A program made the position numbers and the translations under genes. From contig CATYEN010000011.1 in assembly GCA_958405565.1 (NCBI GenBank), positions 1-52,724 of the forward strand: a stretch of DNA of 52,724 nucleotides. The letters run 5' to 3'. The stretch is from an uncultured Collinsella sp. Lineage in GTDB: Bacteria > Actinomycetota > Coriobacteriia > Coriobacteriales > Coriobacteriaceae. Positions 31,152-40,074 of this stretch are shown here, one piece after another; position 1 is the stretch's first letter, and each line of letters starts with the position of its first letter. The notes beneath the pieces were generated by a model. The model ran no database searches and had not been told where the DNA came from. It worked only from the letters and a program-made list of their open reading frames with translations.

Positions 31152-31860
31152 ACCAGGGTGTTCTGGCGGTAGAGGACTCGATGGCCTCGTGGCGCTTGAG
31201 CTCGCGGCGCATGGTTTGCGAGTTGAGCCACGCTGCCTGCCAGCCACGGATGGGGTAGCGCGTCTGTTCGAGCTCAAACTGCGTATAGCCGCAGGCGTTG
31301 ATGATCGTCGTTCCACACACATGCTGCCGCTCGCGCTGAAAATCGTAACCGTAGCTTTGGTGTACATGCCCATGCACCATGTAGTCGGCCCCCCAGGACT
31401 CAAGCGCTGTGTTAAAGCACTCAAACCCTCGATGCGGCAGATCATCCAGATCACCCATACCGGCGGCGGGTGCATGGGTAAGCAGAATGTCGCACCCGCC
31501 GACCATCCTAACCTTACGCGACAGCTTACGCATGCGCTTGGACATCTCGCGTTCGGTGTACATGTTGGCGCCGTCGCGATAACGCATGGACCCGCCAAGG
31601 CCCGCAATGCGAATCCCTCGGTACGTGTACACGCTGTCTTCCACGCAGATACATCCGCCCGGTGCATGACGTGCGTAGCGGTCGTCGTGGTTGCCGCGAA
31701 CGTAGATGAGCGGTTTGTTGATGACGGTGACCAAAAACTCAAGATAGTCCGGGTCCAGATCGCCGGCAGACAGAATCAGGTCGACACCCTCAAAGCGCTC
31801 CTTGCGAAAGCACTCCCAAAGGCATCGTTCTTCGGTATCTGCTATGGCAAGGATCTTCAT
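31150..31860 (-). CDS. Calcineurin-like metallophosphoesterase
   Basis: A 236-aa cytoplasmic enzyme with the dinuclear-metal motifs AGDLD (about 32-36), GNHDD (about 56-60), THAPA and GHVHQ. The first motif reads IADTEE instead of the usual D-x-H, so one metal ligand may be changed. Substrate is unknown (phosphodiester, nucleotide or protein). Its start overlaps the stop of the BMP-domain gene by 4 nt, so the two are translated together, which hints at a nucleotide- or nucleoside-related task. Confidence 0.82.
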   Translation of the reverse strand: MKILAIADTEERCLWECFRKERFEGVDLILSAGDLDPDYLEFLVTVINKPLIYVRGNHDDRYARHAPGGCICVEDSVYTYRGIRIAGLGGSMRYRDGANMYTEREMSKRMRKLSRKVRMVGGCDILLTHAPAAGMGDLDDLPHRGFECFNTALESWGADYMVHGHVHQSYGYDFQRERQHVCGTTIINACGYTQFELEQTRYPIRGWQAAWLNSQTMRRELKRHEAIESSTARTPW

Positions 31861-33773
31861 AGAGCGGTAGCTCCCGGCTCATCGTCGAGCTGCGGAATGG
31901 TGCCTACCACGTTGTCCGCCAGCCAATTCATCTCGACAATCTGCGCGCTCGGCAGTGGGGGAAAGCCCTCGATCTGCACCACGCCGTCTTGGCTATGAAG
32001 CTCGCCGCCAAATGGATTGATGGAGCCCTCGACGATGCCATTGCGGAGCAGCTGCACCAGTTTGCGCGTCTGATAGGGCAGGCCCGGAGCGTAGCGAATG
32101 TCGATGACGCCCGAGCTCATGCCATACCAGTAGTTGACGGCGCGAACCTGGCTGTCGCCACTGGTCTCATCCCAGGTGCCATGCAGCAGGCTTCGCACGA
32201 TAAGCTCGTAGTATCGGCCCCAGTTCCAGACCGGCATGGCGATGCCGACGACCTTGCCATCGACCAGGCGGTGGAGTCCGTAGGCCGTAGGGTCTACGAG
32301 CGACTTTGACATGTCAGCGCCGGTCATGACGCTCTCGCCTTCGCGGCACATGGCCTCGGCAAGGCCTCCGGCGGGCACATCGCCCCAGGTCAGGATAATT
32401 TGCGCGCGGGGGTCGAGCAGCGAGGCGCCGATGGCAAAGGCGTTGATCTCGCTAAGCGCGCCCGAGGCGAAGACCGACGCGTGGTAGCCGATACGGTGGT
32501 TGTCCGCCATACTGGCGGCAAGGGCGCCCAGGAGGAACTTGGCCTCGTACATCTTGCCAAAGTACGAACGGACGCTTTGGTGGGGAAGGCCGATAGAGCA
32601 GTTAAGGAACCGCACCTGGGGATACTCAACGGCAGCTCTGAGCGTGTATTCCATCAGGCGGTGCGAGGTCGAGAAGATGACGTTAGCTCCATGTTTGACA
32701 GCCGTTTCCACGGCGGCGTAGAACACGTCCGGATTGTGACAGTCCTCGAACGCCTCGGTGCGCACGATACCGCCAAAATGCTCATCGAGATACTGACGCC
32801 CTTGGTCGTGCAGGCTGTCCCAGCTCGACGTCGCACAGGGGAACTCATGGATAAAGGCGATGCGCAGGGGGTTGGCCGCCGAGTAGACGGTCTTGCCCAT
32901 AAAGAAGTTGAGCACGCCGGAGGTGGACTTGGCGGGCGCCTCTTCCTCATCGACACTCGGTGCCTCGACAAGATCGACCTTCTCCTCATCACTTTTGCCG
33001 GCAATGACCAACTCGCGCCAAATCTTGCACAGGCGGTTTACGACGATATCCGTCGGCGTGTCCAGTAAGCGGTCTTGGTTGTACACGTTGAGGTAAACGA
33101 GCATAGCGTCGGCGGGCGTAATGTCCAGATGGTCGCCGCCGGCGCGCAGGTAGGCGCGCTTAAAGAGCAGGAAGGTATGGCGCAGGTAGTCGACCTTTTT
33201 CTGCGGCCATTTTTCGATAAGGTTCTGACCGAGCATCTTGGCGAGCGTTTCGTAGCTTCCCTCACGCGAGAACTCGATCTCGTATAGGGGGCAGACGCGC
33301 CAAAACGCGCAGAACTCGCCATAGAGGCGGCTTTCGACGGAATTCCATTTTCCGGGATAGAGGCGGGTGACCTTGGCCGAAACCGTCGGAGCGTCCAGGA
33401 ATTTGAGGACGCTGACGCGCTTGTTACCCTCTTGGACGTAAAACCGATGCATGAACTCGGTGACGATGATGGGGTCGCGATAGCCCTCGGTCACCTGGAT
33501 GTCGTAGAGGTTGGACCACTTGTGGGCAAACTCGGTGTTAAACGGCAGCAGGGGCATGAAGTTGCACGAGAAGGCGGACTGACGGCCCTTGGTAACCGTG
33601 CCGACGACCATCTCGAGCGGAATGTCCCTCAGGCCGATGTTCTCTCGTTTGCCACAGGGGAGCTGGGCAACGAGGCTATCGAGGTCCGTGAGATACGGGT
33701 GCTCACTTTGGCTGATGGCGCGACGGCGTCCCTGCTCGCCGCGCTTGCGTGCTTGACGATAGGCCTCTTCCAT
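31857..33773 (-). CDS. Cytoplasmic ParB-like/BMP-domain fusion protein
   Basis: A 638-aa protein. The N-terminal ~280 residues have a ParB/sulfiredoxin-like segment, YVQEGNKRVSVLKFLD, and a helical stretch. From about residue 305 (LRIAFIHEFPCATSSWD) it is a BMP/PnrA-type ligand-binding domain (ANVIFSTSHRL, FLNCSIGLPHQSVRSYFGKMYEAKFLLGALAASM). PnrA-type proteins bind purine nucleosides at the cell surface, but this one has no signal peptide, lipobox or membrane segment, so it should act as a cytosolic sensor or regulator. Similar fusions occur in clostridia and coriobacteria; function is unproven. Followed by the coupled phosphoesterase gene. Confidence 0.78.
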   Translation of the reverse strand: MEEAYRQARKRGEQGRRRAISQSEHPYLTDLDSLVAQLPCGKRENIGLRDIPLEMVVGTVTKGRQSAFSCNFMPLLPFNTEFAHKWSNLYDIQVTEGYRDPIIVTEFMHRFYVQEGNKRVSVLKFLDAPTVSAKVTRLYPGKWNSVESRLYGEFCAFWRVCPLYEIEFSREGSYETLAKMLGQNLIEKWPQKKVDYLRHTFLLFKRAYLRAGGDHLDITPADAMLVYLNVYNQDRLLDTPTDIVVNRLCKIWRELVIAGKSDEEKVDLVEAPSVDEEEAPAKSTSGVLNFFMGKTVYSAANPLRIAFIHEFPCATSSWDSLHDQGRQYLDEHFGGIVRTEAFEDCHNPDVFYAAVETAVKHGANVIFSTSHRLMEYTLRAAVEYPQVRFLNCSIGLPHQSVRSYFGKMYEAKFLLGALAASMADNHRIGYHASVFASGALSEINAFAIGASLLDPRAQIILTWGDVPAGGLAEAMCREGESVMTGADMSKSLVDPTAYGLHRLVDGKVVGIAMPVWNWGRYYELIVRSLLHGTWDETSGDSQVRAVNYWYGMSSGVIDIRYAPGLPYQTRKLVQLLRNGIVEGSINPFGGELHSQDGVVQIEGFPPLPSAQIVEMNWLADNVVGTIPQLDDEPGATAL

Positions 33774-33937
33774 GGTTTTGCTCCCTTAGTCGTTTAAACA
33801 ACTATGGAAACCATGGTACCATCGTTTCGGTCGCCCGAAAAGGGACAGTTCGTAAAGGACGGCCGGGCCATTAAGAAATAAACCGCTCATTTGCCCAGAT
33901 AAAACCTGCCAAAATAAGCCTGTCCCTTTTTGACAGG
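33774..33937. terminator. Spacer with repeat-type terminator after mscS
   Basis: Stem 33903-33914/33928-33939 (11 of 12 paired) ends in the mscS stop codon region; on the minus strand it is followed by TTTTATC. It is a close copy of 36983-37019. GGGACAG-type bases fill the loop and occur again at 33842-33850. Confidence 0.6.
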
Positions 33938-34705
33938 TTAGGCAATGATGGGGGCGATGGCGCGGATGCAGGCGTCGGCTGCCGTAAAAGTGGTGCTATC
34001 GTCGCTGACGATAAAGATGATTTTGCCCTTAATGCCAAAGTCGCCAATCTCGCTAAAGAGCACGTACGGCTCCTTGTCAAAGCCAGAGATGGGCGAGACG
34101 GCCGTTTTGGTTGCGCTCGTGAGCTCGTCTGCCAGCGCGTCAAGGGAAGCCCACTTAGACGTGTCCTTTACGGCAACGGGCACGGCCACGCGCCCAAAGG
34201 GCATCAGATGTACGAGCGTGTTCTTGGAGATGTTGGAGTTGGGCACAATGATGGTCTGCCCGTAGGCGTCCTCGATGGTCGTGTGACGCCAGGTGATATC
34301 TTGGACCACGCCCGACACGCCGCCGACCTCGATATTGTCGCCGGGTTTGATAATGCCCATAAAGGTCACCTGCATACCGCCGATAAGGTTCGACAGCGTG
34401 TCCTGAAAGCCGAGCGAGATGGCGATGCCGCCGACGCCAAGAGCGGCGACGAGGGCGTTTGCATTAATGCCAAAACAGTTGTCGAGGATAAAGCTGCCGC
34501 CGATCATCCAGATGACGGCGCGCGCGATGTTGATGAAGATGCTCGATGCTGGGAGCGGGTTATCATCGCGGTTAAGCAGGTGGTGCAGGGTCTTGGACGC
34601 GATTTTGGCGGCAACGGCGGTGCCGATGGCCAAGATACCGGCCCAGATGATGTTGTGGACCCATCGTTGTGCAAAGAAATGAAGAATTGGCTCAAACAAT
34701 TCCAT
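33938..34705 (-). CDS. Small-conductance mechanosensitive channel (MscS family)
   Basis: A 255-aa protein that releases solutes on osmotic downshock. Three membrane helices, the last being the pore-lining ANALVAALGVGGIAISLGFQDTL, then the beta domain (PGDNIEVGGVSGVVQDITWRHTTI, VPNSNI) and a C-terminal alpha/beta domain. I choose ATG 34705, with GAGGAGG 9 nt before it, over the in-frame start at 34729. Monocistronic. Confidence 0.9.
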   Translation of the reverse strand: MELFEPILHFFAQRWVHNIIWAGILAIGTAVAAKIASKTLHHLLNRDDNPLPASSIFINIARAVIWMIGGSFILDNCFGINANALVAALGVGGIAISLGFQDTLSNLIGGMQVTFMGIIKPGDNIEVGGVSGVVQDITWRHTTIEDAYGQTIIVPNSNISKNTLVHLMPFGRVAVPVAVKDTSKWASLDALADELTSATKTAVSPISGFDKEPYVLFSEIGDFGIKGKIIFIVSDDSTTFTAADACIRAIAPIIA

Positions 34706-34749
34706 GTAGGTAAACCTCCTCATGATCATCCAACCATGATACCCACCAA

Positions 34750-34781
34750 GAAGCCCGTCCGATCAAATTCGGACGGGCTTC
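34750..34781 (-). terminator. Terminator of the 5'-nucleotidase gene
   Basis: Perfect 13-bp stem GAAGCCCGTCCGA/TCGGACGGGCTTC with a 6-nt loop, between the nucleotidase stop and mscS. Confidence 0.8.
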
Positions 34782-34833
34782 TGTGCTCGATATAAAGTTT
34801 ACGCGGCGGGGCTGCAAGGCCCGGCGGTGTAGC

Positions 34834-36861
34834 TTAGCGTCGACGCTTCCAGAAAATGCCGAGAATGATGATGACGATGCCGCCGATGAGGCATGCGCCG
34901 ATCACGGCTAGCGTGCGGTCTCCCGTTGCGGCGAGCTTGCCGGTCGTCTTCTTGGTGATGACCTTCGTGGTCGTCGCGTCCGTCTTAGGCGAGGGTTCAG
35001 GCGTCGGGGCCGGTGTGGGCGTGGGGTCCACGGCAGCGGAGCCAAAGCTGATGGTGCCCGCGAGCGAGGCCATCTTGTTCTCCCAGCCGTTCTGCCCAAT
35101 TAGCGCCCTTAGCGCTGACTCGCAGGTACCCCACTCGGTGTGCTTGGTGGCGTTTGCGAAGGTGGGGAAGTCGGTCGTGTTGGTGATGATGTAGTTGTTG
35201 GTGGCGACGGTGTAGGTCTTGGCGGGGTCGAGCGTGCTGCCATCCTTGGTGAGCGTGGCGCTCACGATGCGCTTGCCTTCGGGCTGCGTCCAATCGATTG
35301 TCACGTTAATTCCGCCGAAGGAAAGGACGCTGCCGGAGTCGTCGCGCCACTTGTACATGTCTTGCGCCTCCTGCTCGGTGTGGCCGGCCGCTACGTAGGC
35401 TTGCTGAAGCTCATAGCTGTGATTGCACTCGTCGCTGATCTGCAGCGAGTGCTCGAGCGCTGCCAGGAAGTCCGCACCGGTCATGGTCCAGGTCTCCACG
35501 GTGTTGCCGTAGGGCGAGATAGCGATGACGTTGCCGGCGGTCACATCGCCCGCAGCGATGCCGCCGCGGATGCCGCCCGCGTTCTCGATGGCAAGATCTG
35601 CGCCCGTCAGGGCAAGATAGGAGCCGCAGATCACATGCCCGATGGTCTGGGCCTTGGTGGTGTCGCCCTCCTTGCTGGGGCGGAAATCGGTGGTGCGCAC
35701 CATCTCCCAGCCGTGCGTGCCAGATGCGTTCTCGCCGTAGAAATAATTGGTAGAGCTCGTGCCGAGCACCTCGCTCGATGCGGCGCTAAAGGCATCGTCG
35801 AGCGGCTTGATCTTGTTGTCGTGGACTTCATCAAGGATGCTCTGATAGGTGGAGCCCTTGTTGGGGTCGGTCAAAAGAACGTTTACGTCCTTGGCGGTAT
35901 AGAGCTTCTCGTCGCTTTTGCCTGCGTATACCGCCACCGTGTCATCGTCGGTGCTTTCGGTGCCCTTGGTGTCGTACTCGTAGGGGACGGAAAGCAGTCC
36001 CACTTCGGCAAAGGCGCTGCCCGCCTCGACAACGTGGATTGTCTTGCCGTCGGCTCCCGTCACCTTCTCGTTAAGGTTGATGTGCTCGTGGTCTGCGATA
36101 AGGGCATCGACGCCGGCGAGTTGTGTGGCAAAGGTCTTGGCGTCGAGCGTGTGCGCGATACACACAACAACATCGCAGCCCTCCTTGCGCAGCTGCTCTG
36201 CCTCGGTATTGATGACGTTCGCGGCACTCGAGAAGTTGGTGCCCGCGACCAGGTCCGCGCGCAGCGAGGAACCTAGCGACTCATCCATGGCTCCGATGAC
36301 GCCGACCTTAATCTTGTAGTTAAACGTGGAACTGTCCTCGCCGTCCTTCCAAGTACGGTTGAGCGTCTTCGTGATGCTCGAGCTCCATACGCCGCTCGTA
36401 GACTTTGCGTTCGCGCAGAGCATGGCGAAGGGCGTGCCGGTGGTGCTGTAGCCGGTCATGGTGCGGAGTTTGTCCGCGCCGTAGCTCCAGTCGTGGTTGC
36501 CTGGCGTGGTCGCGTCGTAGCCGTCGGCGTAGAAGGTGTCCATGAGCTCGGCGATGCTCTTACCCTTGCTCATGGTGGCGAAGGACTGTCCGTGGAAGGT
36601 GTCGCCCGCATCGAGCAAAAGATCGGGGGCGTTGCCCTGGGCGCTATAGAGAACTGCCAGTCCGTCGAAGCCGACGGTGCCGGTGCCCTTGCTTTCGTTG
36701 TAGCTGTACTTGTAGCTGCCGTGGATGTCGTTGGTGTGCATGACGGCCACGGAGCCGTCAATAGCGGCGGGCAGGTTCCCCGCGAAAGCGAGGCTTGGGA
36801 TGCCTGCGAGCGAGCCGGCAAACAACGCGGCGGCTAACGCAAGGCGGGGGAGTCTTTTCAT
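34834..36861 (-). CDS. Secreted, wall- or membrane-anchored 5'-nucleotidase (UshA family)
   Basis: A 675-aa protein with a signal peptide (MKRLPRLALAAALFAGSLAG, cleavage near AFA). The metallophosphatase domain has HTNDIHGSY, DAGDTFHGQ, GNHDWSYG and ADHEHINL; the C-terminal nucleotidase domain begins near residue 390. A Pro/Thr spacer (PTPTPAPTPEPSP) leads to KLAATGD, one hydrophobic helix and KRRR, a sorting-signal layout with a non-canonical LPXTG-like motif. It should hydrolyse extracellular nucleotides to nucleosides and phosphate. Monocistronic. Confidence 0.88.
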   Translation of the reverse strand: MKRLPRLALAAALFAGSLAGIPSLAFAGNLPAAIDGSVAVMHTNDIHGSYKYSYNESKGTGTVGFDGLAVLYSAQGNAPDLLLDAGDTFHGQSFATMSKGKSIAELMDTFYADGYDATTPGNHDWSYGADKLRTMTGYSTTGTPFAMLCANAKSTSGVWSSSITKTLNRTWKDGEDSSTFNYKIKVGVIGAMDESLGSSLRADLVAGTNFSSAANVINTEAEQLRKEGCDVVVCIAHTLDAKTFATQLAGVDALIADHEHINLNEKVTGADGKTIHVVEAGSAFAEVGLLSVPYEYDTKGTESTDDDTVAVYAGKSDEKLYTAKDVNVLLTDPNKGSTYQSILDEVHDNKIKPLDDAFSAASSEVLGTSSTNYFYGENASGTHGWEMVRTTDFRPSKEGDTTKAQTIGHVICGSYLALTGADLAIENAGGIRGGIAAGDVTAGNVIAISPYGNTVETWTMTGADFLAALEHSLQISDECNHSYELQQAYVAAGHTEQEAQDMYKWRDDSGSVLSFGGINVTIDWTQPEGKRIVSATLTKDGSTLDPAKTYTVATNNYIITNTTDFPTFANATKHTEWGTCESALRALIGQNGWENKMASLAGTISFGSAAVDPTPTPAPTPEPSPKTDATTTKVITKKTTGKLAATGDRTLAVIGACLIGGIVIIILGIFWKRRR

Positions 36862-36925
36862 GGCAGTTTCCTTAGTCCTTAGCCAGAATGTCTGGTCGAA
36901 TATCGGATTATCGACATAATATGCG

Positions 36926-36965
36926 AAAACCGCCGCAAGGGCGTCTGTCCCTTTGCGGCGGTTTT
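36926..36965. terminator. Terminator between the ABC operon and the nucleotidase gene
   Basis: AAAACCGCCGCAA (36926-36938) pairs with TTGCGGCGGTTTT (36953-36965); T-runs on both sides. Confidence 0.8.
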
Positions 36966-36982
36966 GACGTTTGCGCAGGTAA

Positions 36983-37019
36983 AACCTGCCAAAATAAACC
37001 TGTCCCTTTTTGGTAGGTT
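36983..37019 (-). terminator. Repeat-type terminator abutting the ABC ATPase stop
   Basis: AACCTGCCAAAA (36983-36994) pairs with TTTTGGTAGGTT (37008-37019), one mismatch or G-U. Same sequence family and same placement on the stop codon as 33903-33939. Confidence 0.65.
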
Positions 37020-37813
37020 TAGCTCAGCAGCATGCGGTCGTTGGCGAGCTCGCCGCCCGAGACCTCCTCGAACTTCTGCAGCAGGTCGGCGACGGTGAGC
37101 GACTTCTTCTCATCGCCCGCCACGTCGTAGATTACGTGGCCCTCGTGCATCATGATCAGACGGTTGCCCAGACGGATGGCGTCGTTCATGTTGTGCGTGA
37201 CCATGAGCGTGGTCAGGCGGTTCTCGTCGACGATCTCCTCGGTCAGGTTGAGCACCTTAGAGGCCGTCTTGGGGTCGAGGGCCGCCGTGTGCTCGTCGAG
37301 CAGCAGCAGACGCGGCTTGGTGAGCGTGGCCATCAGCAGGGTGAGTGCCTGGCGCTGGCCGCCCGAGAGCAGGCCGACCTTGGCGTTGAGGCGCGTGTCC
37401 AGACCAAGGTCCAGACGCTTGAGCAGTTCAACGTACTCGTCCTTCTCGGCCTTGGTGACGCCCCACGAAAGACCGCGACGCTGGCCGCGGCGCTTGGCGA
37501 GGGCCAGGTTTTCGGCAATTTGCATGTCGGCTGCGGTGCCGCGCATGGGGTCCTGGAACACACGGCCTAGGTACTTGGCGCGCTGCGACTCGCTCAGACG
37601 CGAGATGTCGGTGCCGTCGAGCTCAATAACACCCGAATCGAGTGGATACACGCCGGCGATCATATTGAGCAGCGTGGACTTGCCGGCGCCGTTGCCGCCA
37701 ATCACGGTTACAAAGTCGCCATCGTTGAGGGTGAGGTCGACGCCGGTGAGCGCGCGCTTCTCGGTGACGGTGCCCTTGTTAAAGGTCTTCTTGACGTGCG
37801 AGAGCTTAAGCAT
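37019..37813 (-). CDS. ABC transporter ATPase (TrpX/ABC_sub_bind-type importer)
   Basis: A 264-aa ATPase with Walker A GGNGAGKST, signature LSGGQRQ, Walker B RLLLLDEHTAALD and the switch His in VTHNMNDA. It powers import with the permease at 37806 and the lipoprotein at 38934. I start at ATG 37813 (MLKLSHVKKTF), with GGGAG 9 nt before it; it overlaps the permease stop by 8 nt. Confidence 0.9.
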   Translation of the reverse strand: MLKLSHVKKTFNKGTVTEKRALTGVDLTLNDGDFVTVIGGNGAGKSTLLNMIAGVYPLDSGVIELDGTDISRLSESQRAKYLGRVFQDPMRGTAADMQIAENLALAKRRGQRRGLSWGVTKAEKDEYVELLKRLDLGLDTRLNAKVGLLSGGQRQALTLLMATLTKPRLLLLDEHTAALDPKTASKVLNLTEEIVDENRLTTLMVTHNMNDAIRLGNRLIMMHEGHVIYDVAGDEKKSLTVADLLQKFEEVSGGELANDRMLLS

Positions 37814-38729
37814 CTGCCTCATCTCCCTTCGTGTAGGAGCTGCGGAGCTTATAGCGCTCCCAAACCACGGGCACGCACAGGGCCACGGCGACGATCACGG
37901 CGGAGAGTAGCTTCATGTCGTTGGCGTCCATGCCCAGCTGCAGCACGATGGCGCGGATAAGGAAGTACACCACGGAGCCAAAGACGGCGGAGGCAAGACG
38001 GACGCTAAACTGCGTGAGGCCGCCGGGCAGCAGGCGACCGAGCACCTCGCCGATGACGATGGCGGCAAGACCGATAACGATGGCGCCGGTGCCCATGCCA
38101 ATGTCGGCATACTTCTGGCTCTGGCAGATGAGCGCACCCGAAAGGCCAATGAGGGCGTTGGAGAGCACGAGGGCGATCATTTTGGTAGTGTTGGTGTTAA
38201 CGCCCAGGGCGCGGATCATGTACTCGTTGTTGCCGGTGGCACGCAGCGCCGAGCCGATCTCGGTGCCAAAGAACCAGTACAGGATGGCGACGATGGCCAC
38301 GGCCAGCACAATGCCTAGGATAATGGCAACAGTGGACTGCGGCAGGCCCGTCATGTTGCTGACGGATGAGAAGATAGTGCCCTTGGCAAGGATGGGCGTG
38401 TTGGACTTGCCCATGATGCGCAGGTTGATGGACCACAGACTGATCTGCGTAAGGATTCCGGCGAGGATTGCGGGAATCTCAAAGACGGTGGTCAAGATGC
38501 CCGTGACGGCGCCCGCGATGGCGCCGGCGCACATACCGGCCAGCACGGCGAGCAAGGGATCGACGTTATTGTTGACGATGAGCACGGCGCAGACACAGCC
38601 GCCGAGGGCAAAGCTGCCGTCGCAGGTCATATCGGGGATGTCGAGCAGGCGGAACGTGATAAACACGCCAAGCACCATAATGCCCCAGAGGACGCCCTGC
38701 GAAACGGCGCCCTGCAATGCAATGAGCAT
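37806..38729 (-). CDS. ABC transporter permease
   Basis: A 307-aa integral membrane protein of 8-9 helices, of the BPD_transp_2-like type paired with ABC_sub_bind lipoproteins (LLDIPDMTCDGSFALGGCVCAV at the front, GLSGALICQSQKYADIGMGTGAIVIGLA in the middle). AGGAGG precedes the ATG. Together with the ATPase and binding protein it forms a complete importer. A terminator-like hairpin separates it from the upstream binding-protein gene, which would lower its expression relative to that protein. Confidence 0.88.
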   Translation of the reverse strand: MLIALQGAVSQGVLWGIMVLGVFITFRLLDIPDMTCDGSFALGGCVCAVLIVNNNVDPLLAVLAGMCAGAIAGAVTGILTTVFEIPAILAGILTQISLWSINLRIMGKSNTPILAKGTIFSSVSNMTGLPQSTVAIILGIVLAVAIVAILYWFFGTEIGSALRATGNNEYMIRALGVNTNTTKMIALVLSNALIGLSGALICQSQKYADIGMGTGAIVIGLAAIVIGEVLGRLLPGGLTQFSVRLASAVFGSVVYFLIRAIVLQLGMDANDMKLLSAVIVAVALCVPVVWERYKLRSSYTKGDEADA

Positions 38730-38830
38730 GCTTCATACCTCCTAGGATAGGGTGGACACGTGATTTTCCATAATAGCGGTACCAGTGCATAAAAGAGCTG
38801 CGGACGGATGTTTTGTCTCATCCGAAACAA

Positions 38831-38862
38831 GCAGGGCGAACGCCGGTCTTTAGCGTTCGCCC
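38831..38862 (-). terminator. Intra-operon hairpin between binding protein and permease
   Basis: GGGCGAACGC and GCGTTCGCCC make a perfect 10-bp stem with a 9-nt loop; no long T-run on the minus strand. Likely partial termination or mRNA stabilisation in the 204-bp gap. Confidence 0.6.
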
Positions 38863-38933
38863 CAAGGACTCAGATATTGAATAACGCGGCTGTGGCGCGC
38901 GTGCGGGCCCTAGACGCGTTACCGCGCATGGCG

Positions 38934-39914
38934 CTACTCGTCCAGAGCGGAAAGGTCGATGCCTAGGGCCTCGGCCATCTCGTCGTTCTTGACGACGACC
39001 AGGTCCTTGCTCGAGAGGTGCTTGATCGGCATATCCTCGGGCTTGGCCTCGCCCTTCAGGATCTTAACGGCCATCTCGCCCGCGGCGTAGCCCAGGTCCT
39101 TATAGTTGATGGAGAGGGTGAACAGGCCGCCGGCCATGCACATACCCTCCTCGCCGGTCACGAAGGGGAGCTTATTCTCCTTGCAGATCTGGCCGACCTG
39201 CGAAGCGCCCGCGGCGATGGTGTTGTCAGTGGGGGAGTACAGCGCGTCGACCTTGCCCACGGCAGACTCGACGACGGACTGGATCTCGTTGGAGCTCGAG
39301 ACGGTGAAGTCAGTGTACTCGAGGCCCAGCTTGTCGAGTTCCTTCTTGGCGGCCTTGATCTGGACGTCGGAGTTGGACTCGGCGGTGCAGTAGAGCAGAC
39401 CGACCTTTTTAACGTCGGGCAGGACCTTCTGCATCATCTCGAGCTGCTCGGCGACCGGGGTGAGGTCGGAAGCGCCCGTGACGTTGGTGCCGGGCTTGTC
39501 GTTGTCCTGGACCAGGCCGGAGGCGGCGTAGTCGGTGATGGCACAGCCCACGATGGGGATATCGGCCGTGGCGCCGGCGGCAGCCTGCGCGGCGGGCGTG
39601 GCGATGGCATAAATCAGGTTGACGTTGTCGCCCACAAACTTGTCGGCAATGGACTTACACGTGGACTGGTCGTTCTGGGCGTTCTTCTGGTCGATCTTGA
39701 CCTTAAGGCCGCTCTCCTTGATAGCCTTGACAAAGCCGTCGTTGGCGGCATCGAGTGCGGAGTGCTCGGTGAGTTGCAGAACGCCGATGGTGTAGTCGGA
39801 ACCGGCGGCTGCAGAGCCGGAACCAGAGTTGCCGCCGCATCCGGCAAGCGGGGCGAGCGCGAGCAGGCCGGCGGAGACCAGAAGGCTCCTGCGGCTGATG
39901 GTGATGTCCTTCAT
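38934..39914 (-). CDS. TrpX-like substrate-binding lipoprotein
   Basis: A 326-aa protein of the ABC_sub_bind family (tryptophan/tyrosine-type binding proteins such as TrpX). The N-terminus MKDITISRRSLLVSAGLLAL then APLAGCGG has a twin-arginine-like start and a lipobox with Cys. Domain segments YTIGVLQLTEHSALDAANDG and VGLLYCTAESNS are typical. I use ATG 39914, after GGGGGT; an upstream in-frame start at 39962 would put 16 odd residues before the signal. Ligand (aromatic amino acid or analogue) is inferred. Confidence 0.88.
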   Translation of the reverse strand: MKDITISRRSLLVSAGLLALAPLAGCGGNSGSGSAAAGSDYTIGVLQLTEHSALDAANDGFVKAIKESGLKVKIDQKNAQNDQSTCKSIADKFVGDNVNLIYAIATPAAQAAAGATADIPIVGCAITDYAASGLVQDNDKPGTNVTGASDLTPVAEQLEMMQKVLPDVKKVGLLYCTAESNSDVQIKAAKKELDKLGLEYTDFTVSSSNEIQSVVESAVGKVDALYSPTDNTIAAGASQVGQICKENKLPFVTGEEGMCMAGGLFTLSINYKDLGYAAGEMAVKILKGEAKPEDMPIKHLSSKDLVVVKNDEMAEALGIDLSALDE

Positions 39915-40074
39915 ATCATTACCCCCAGTATAAAAATGGCTGGAAACACTGCACTGGGACAAAGTGCAAGTGGGACTATAGTAGCGCTGATGTCCATTTT
40001 TACAACAGCCTGGCGGGTTTTTTAATACAGAATCGGATGGGCGGTACGGGTAGTCGAATGGGCGGCGGAGGGTC

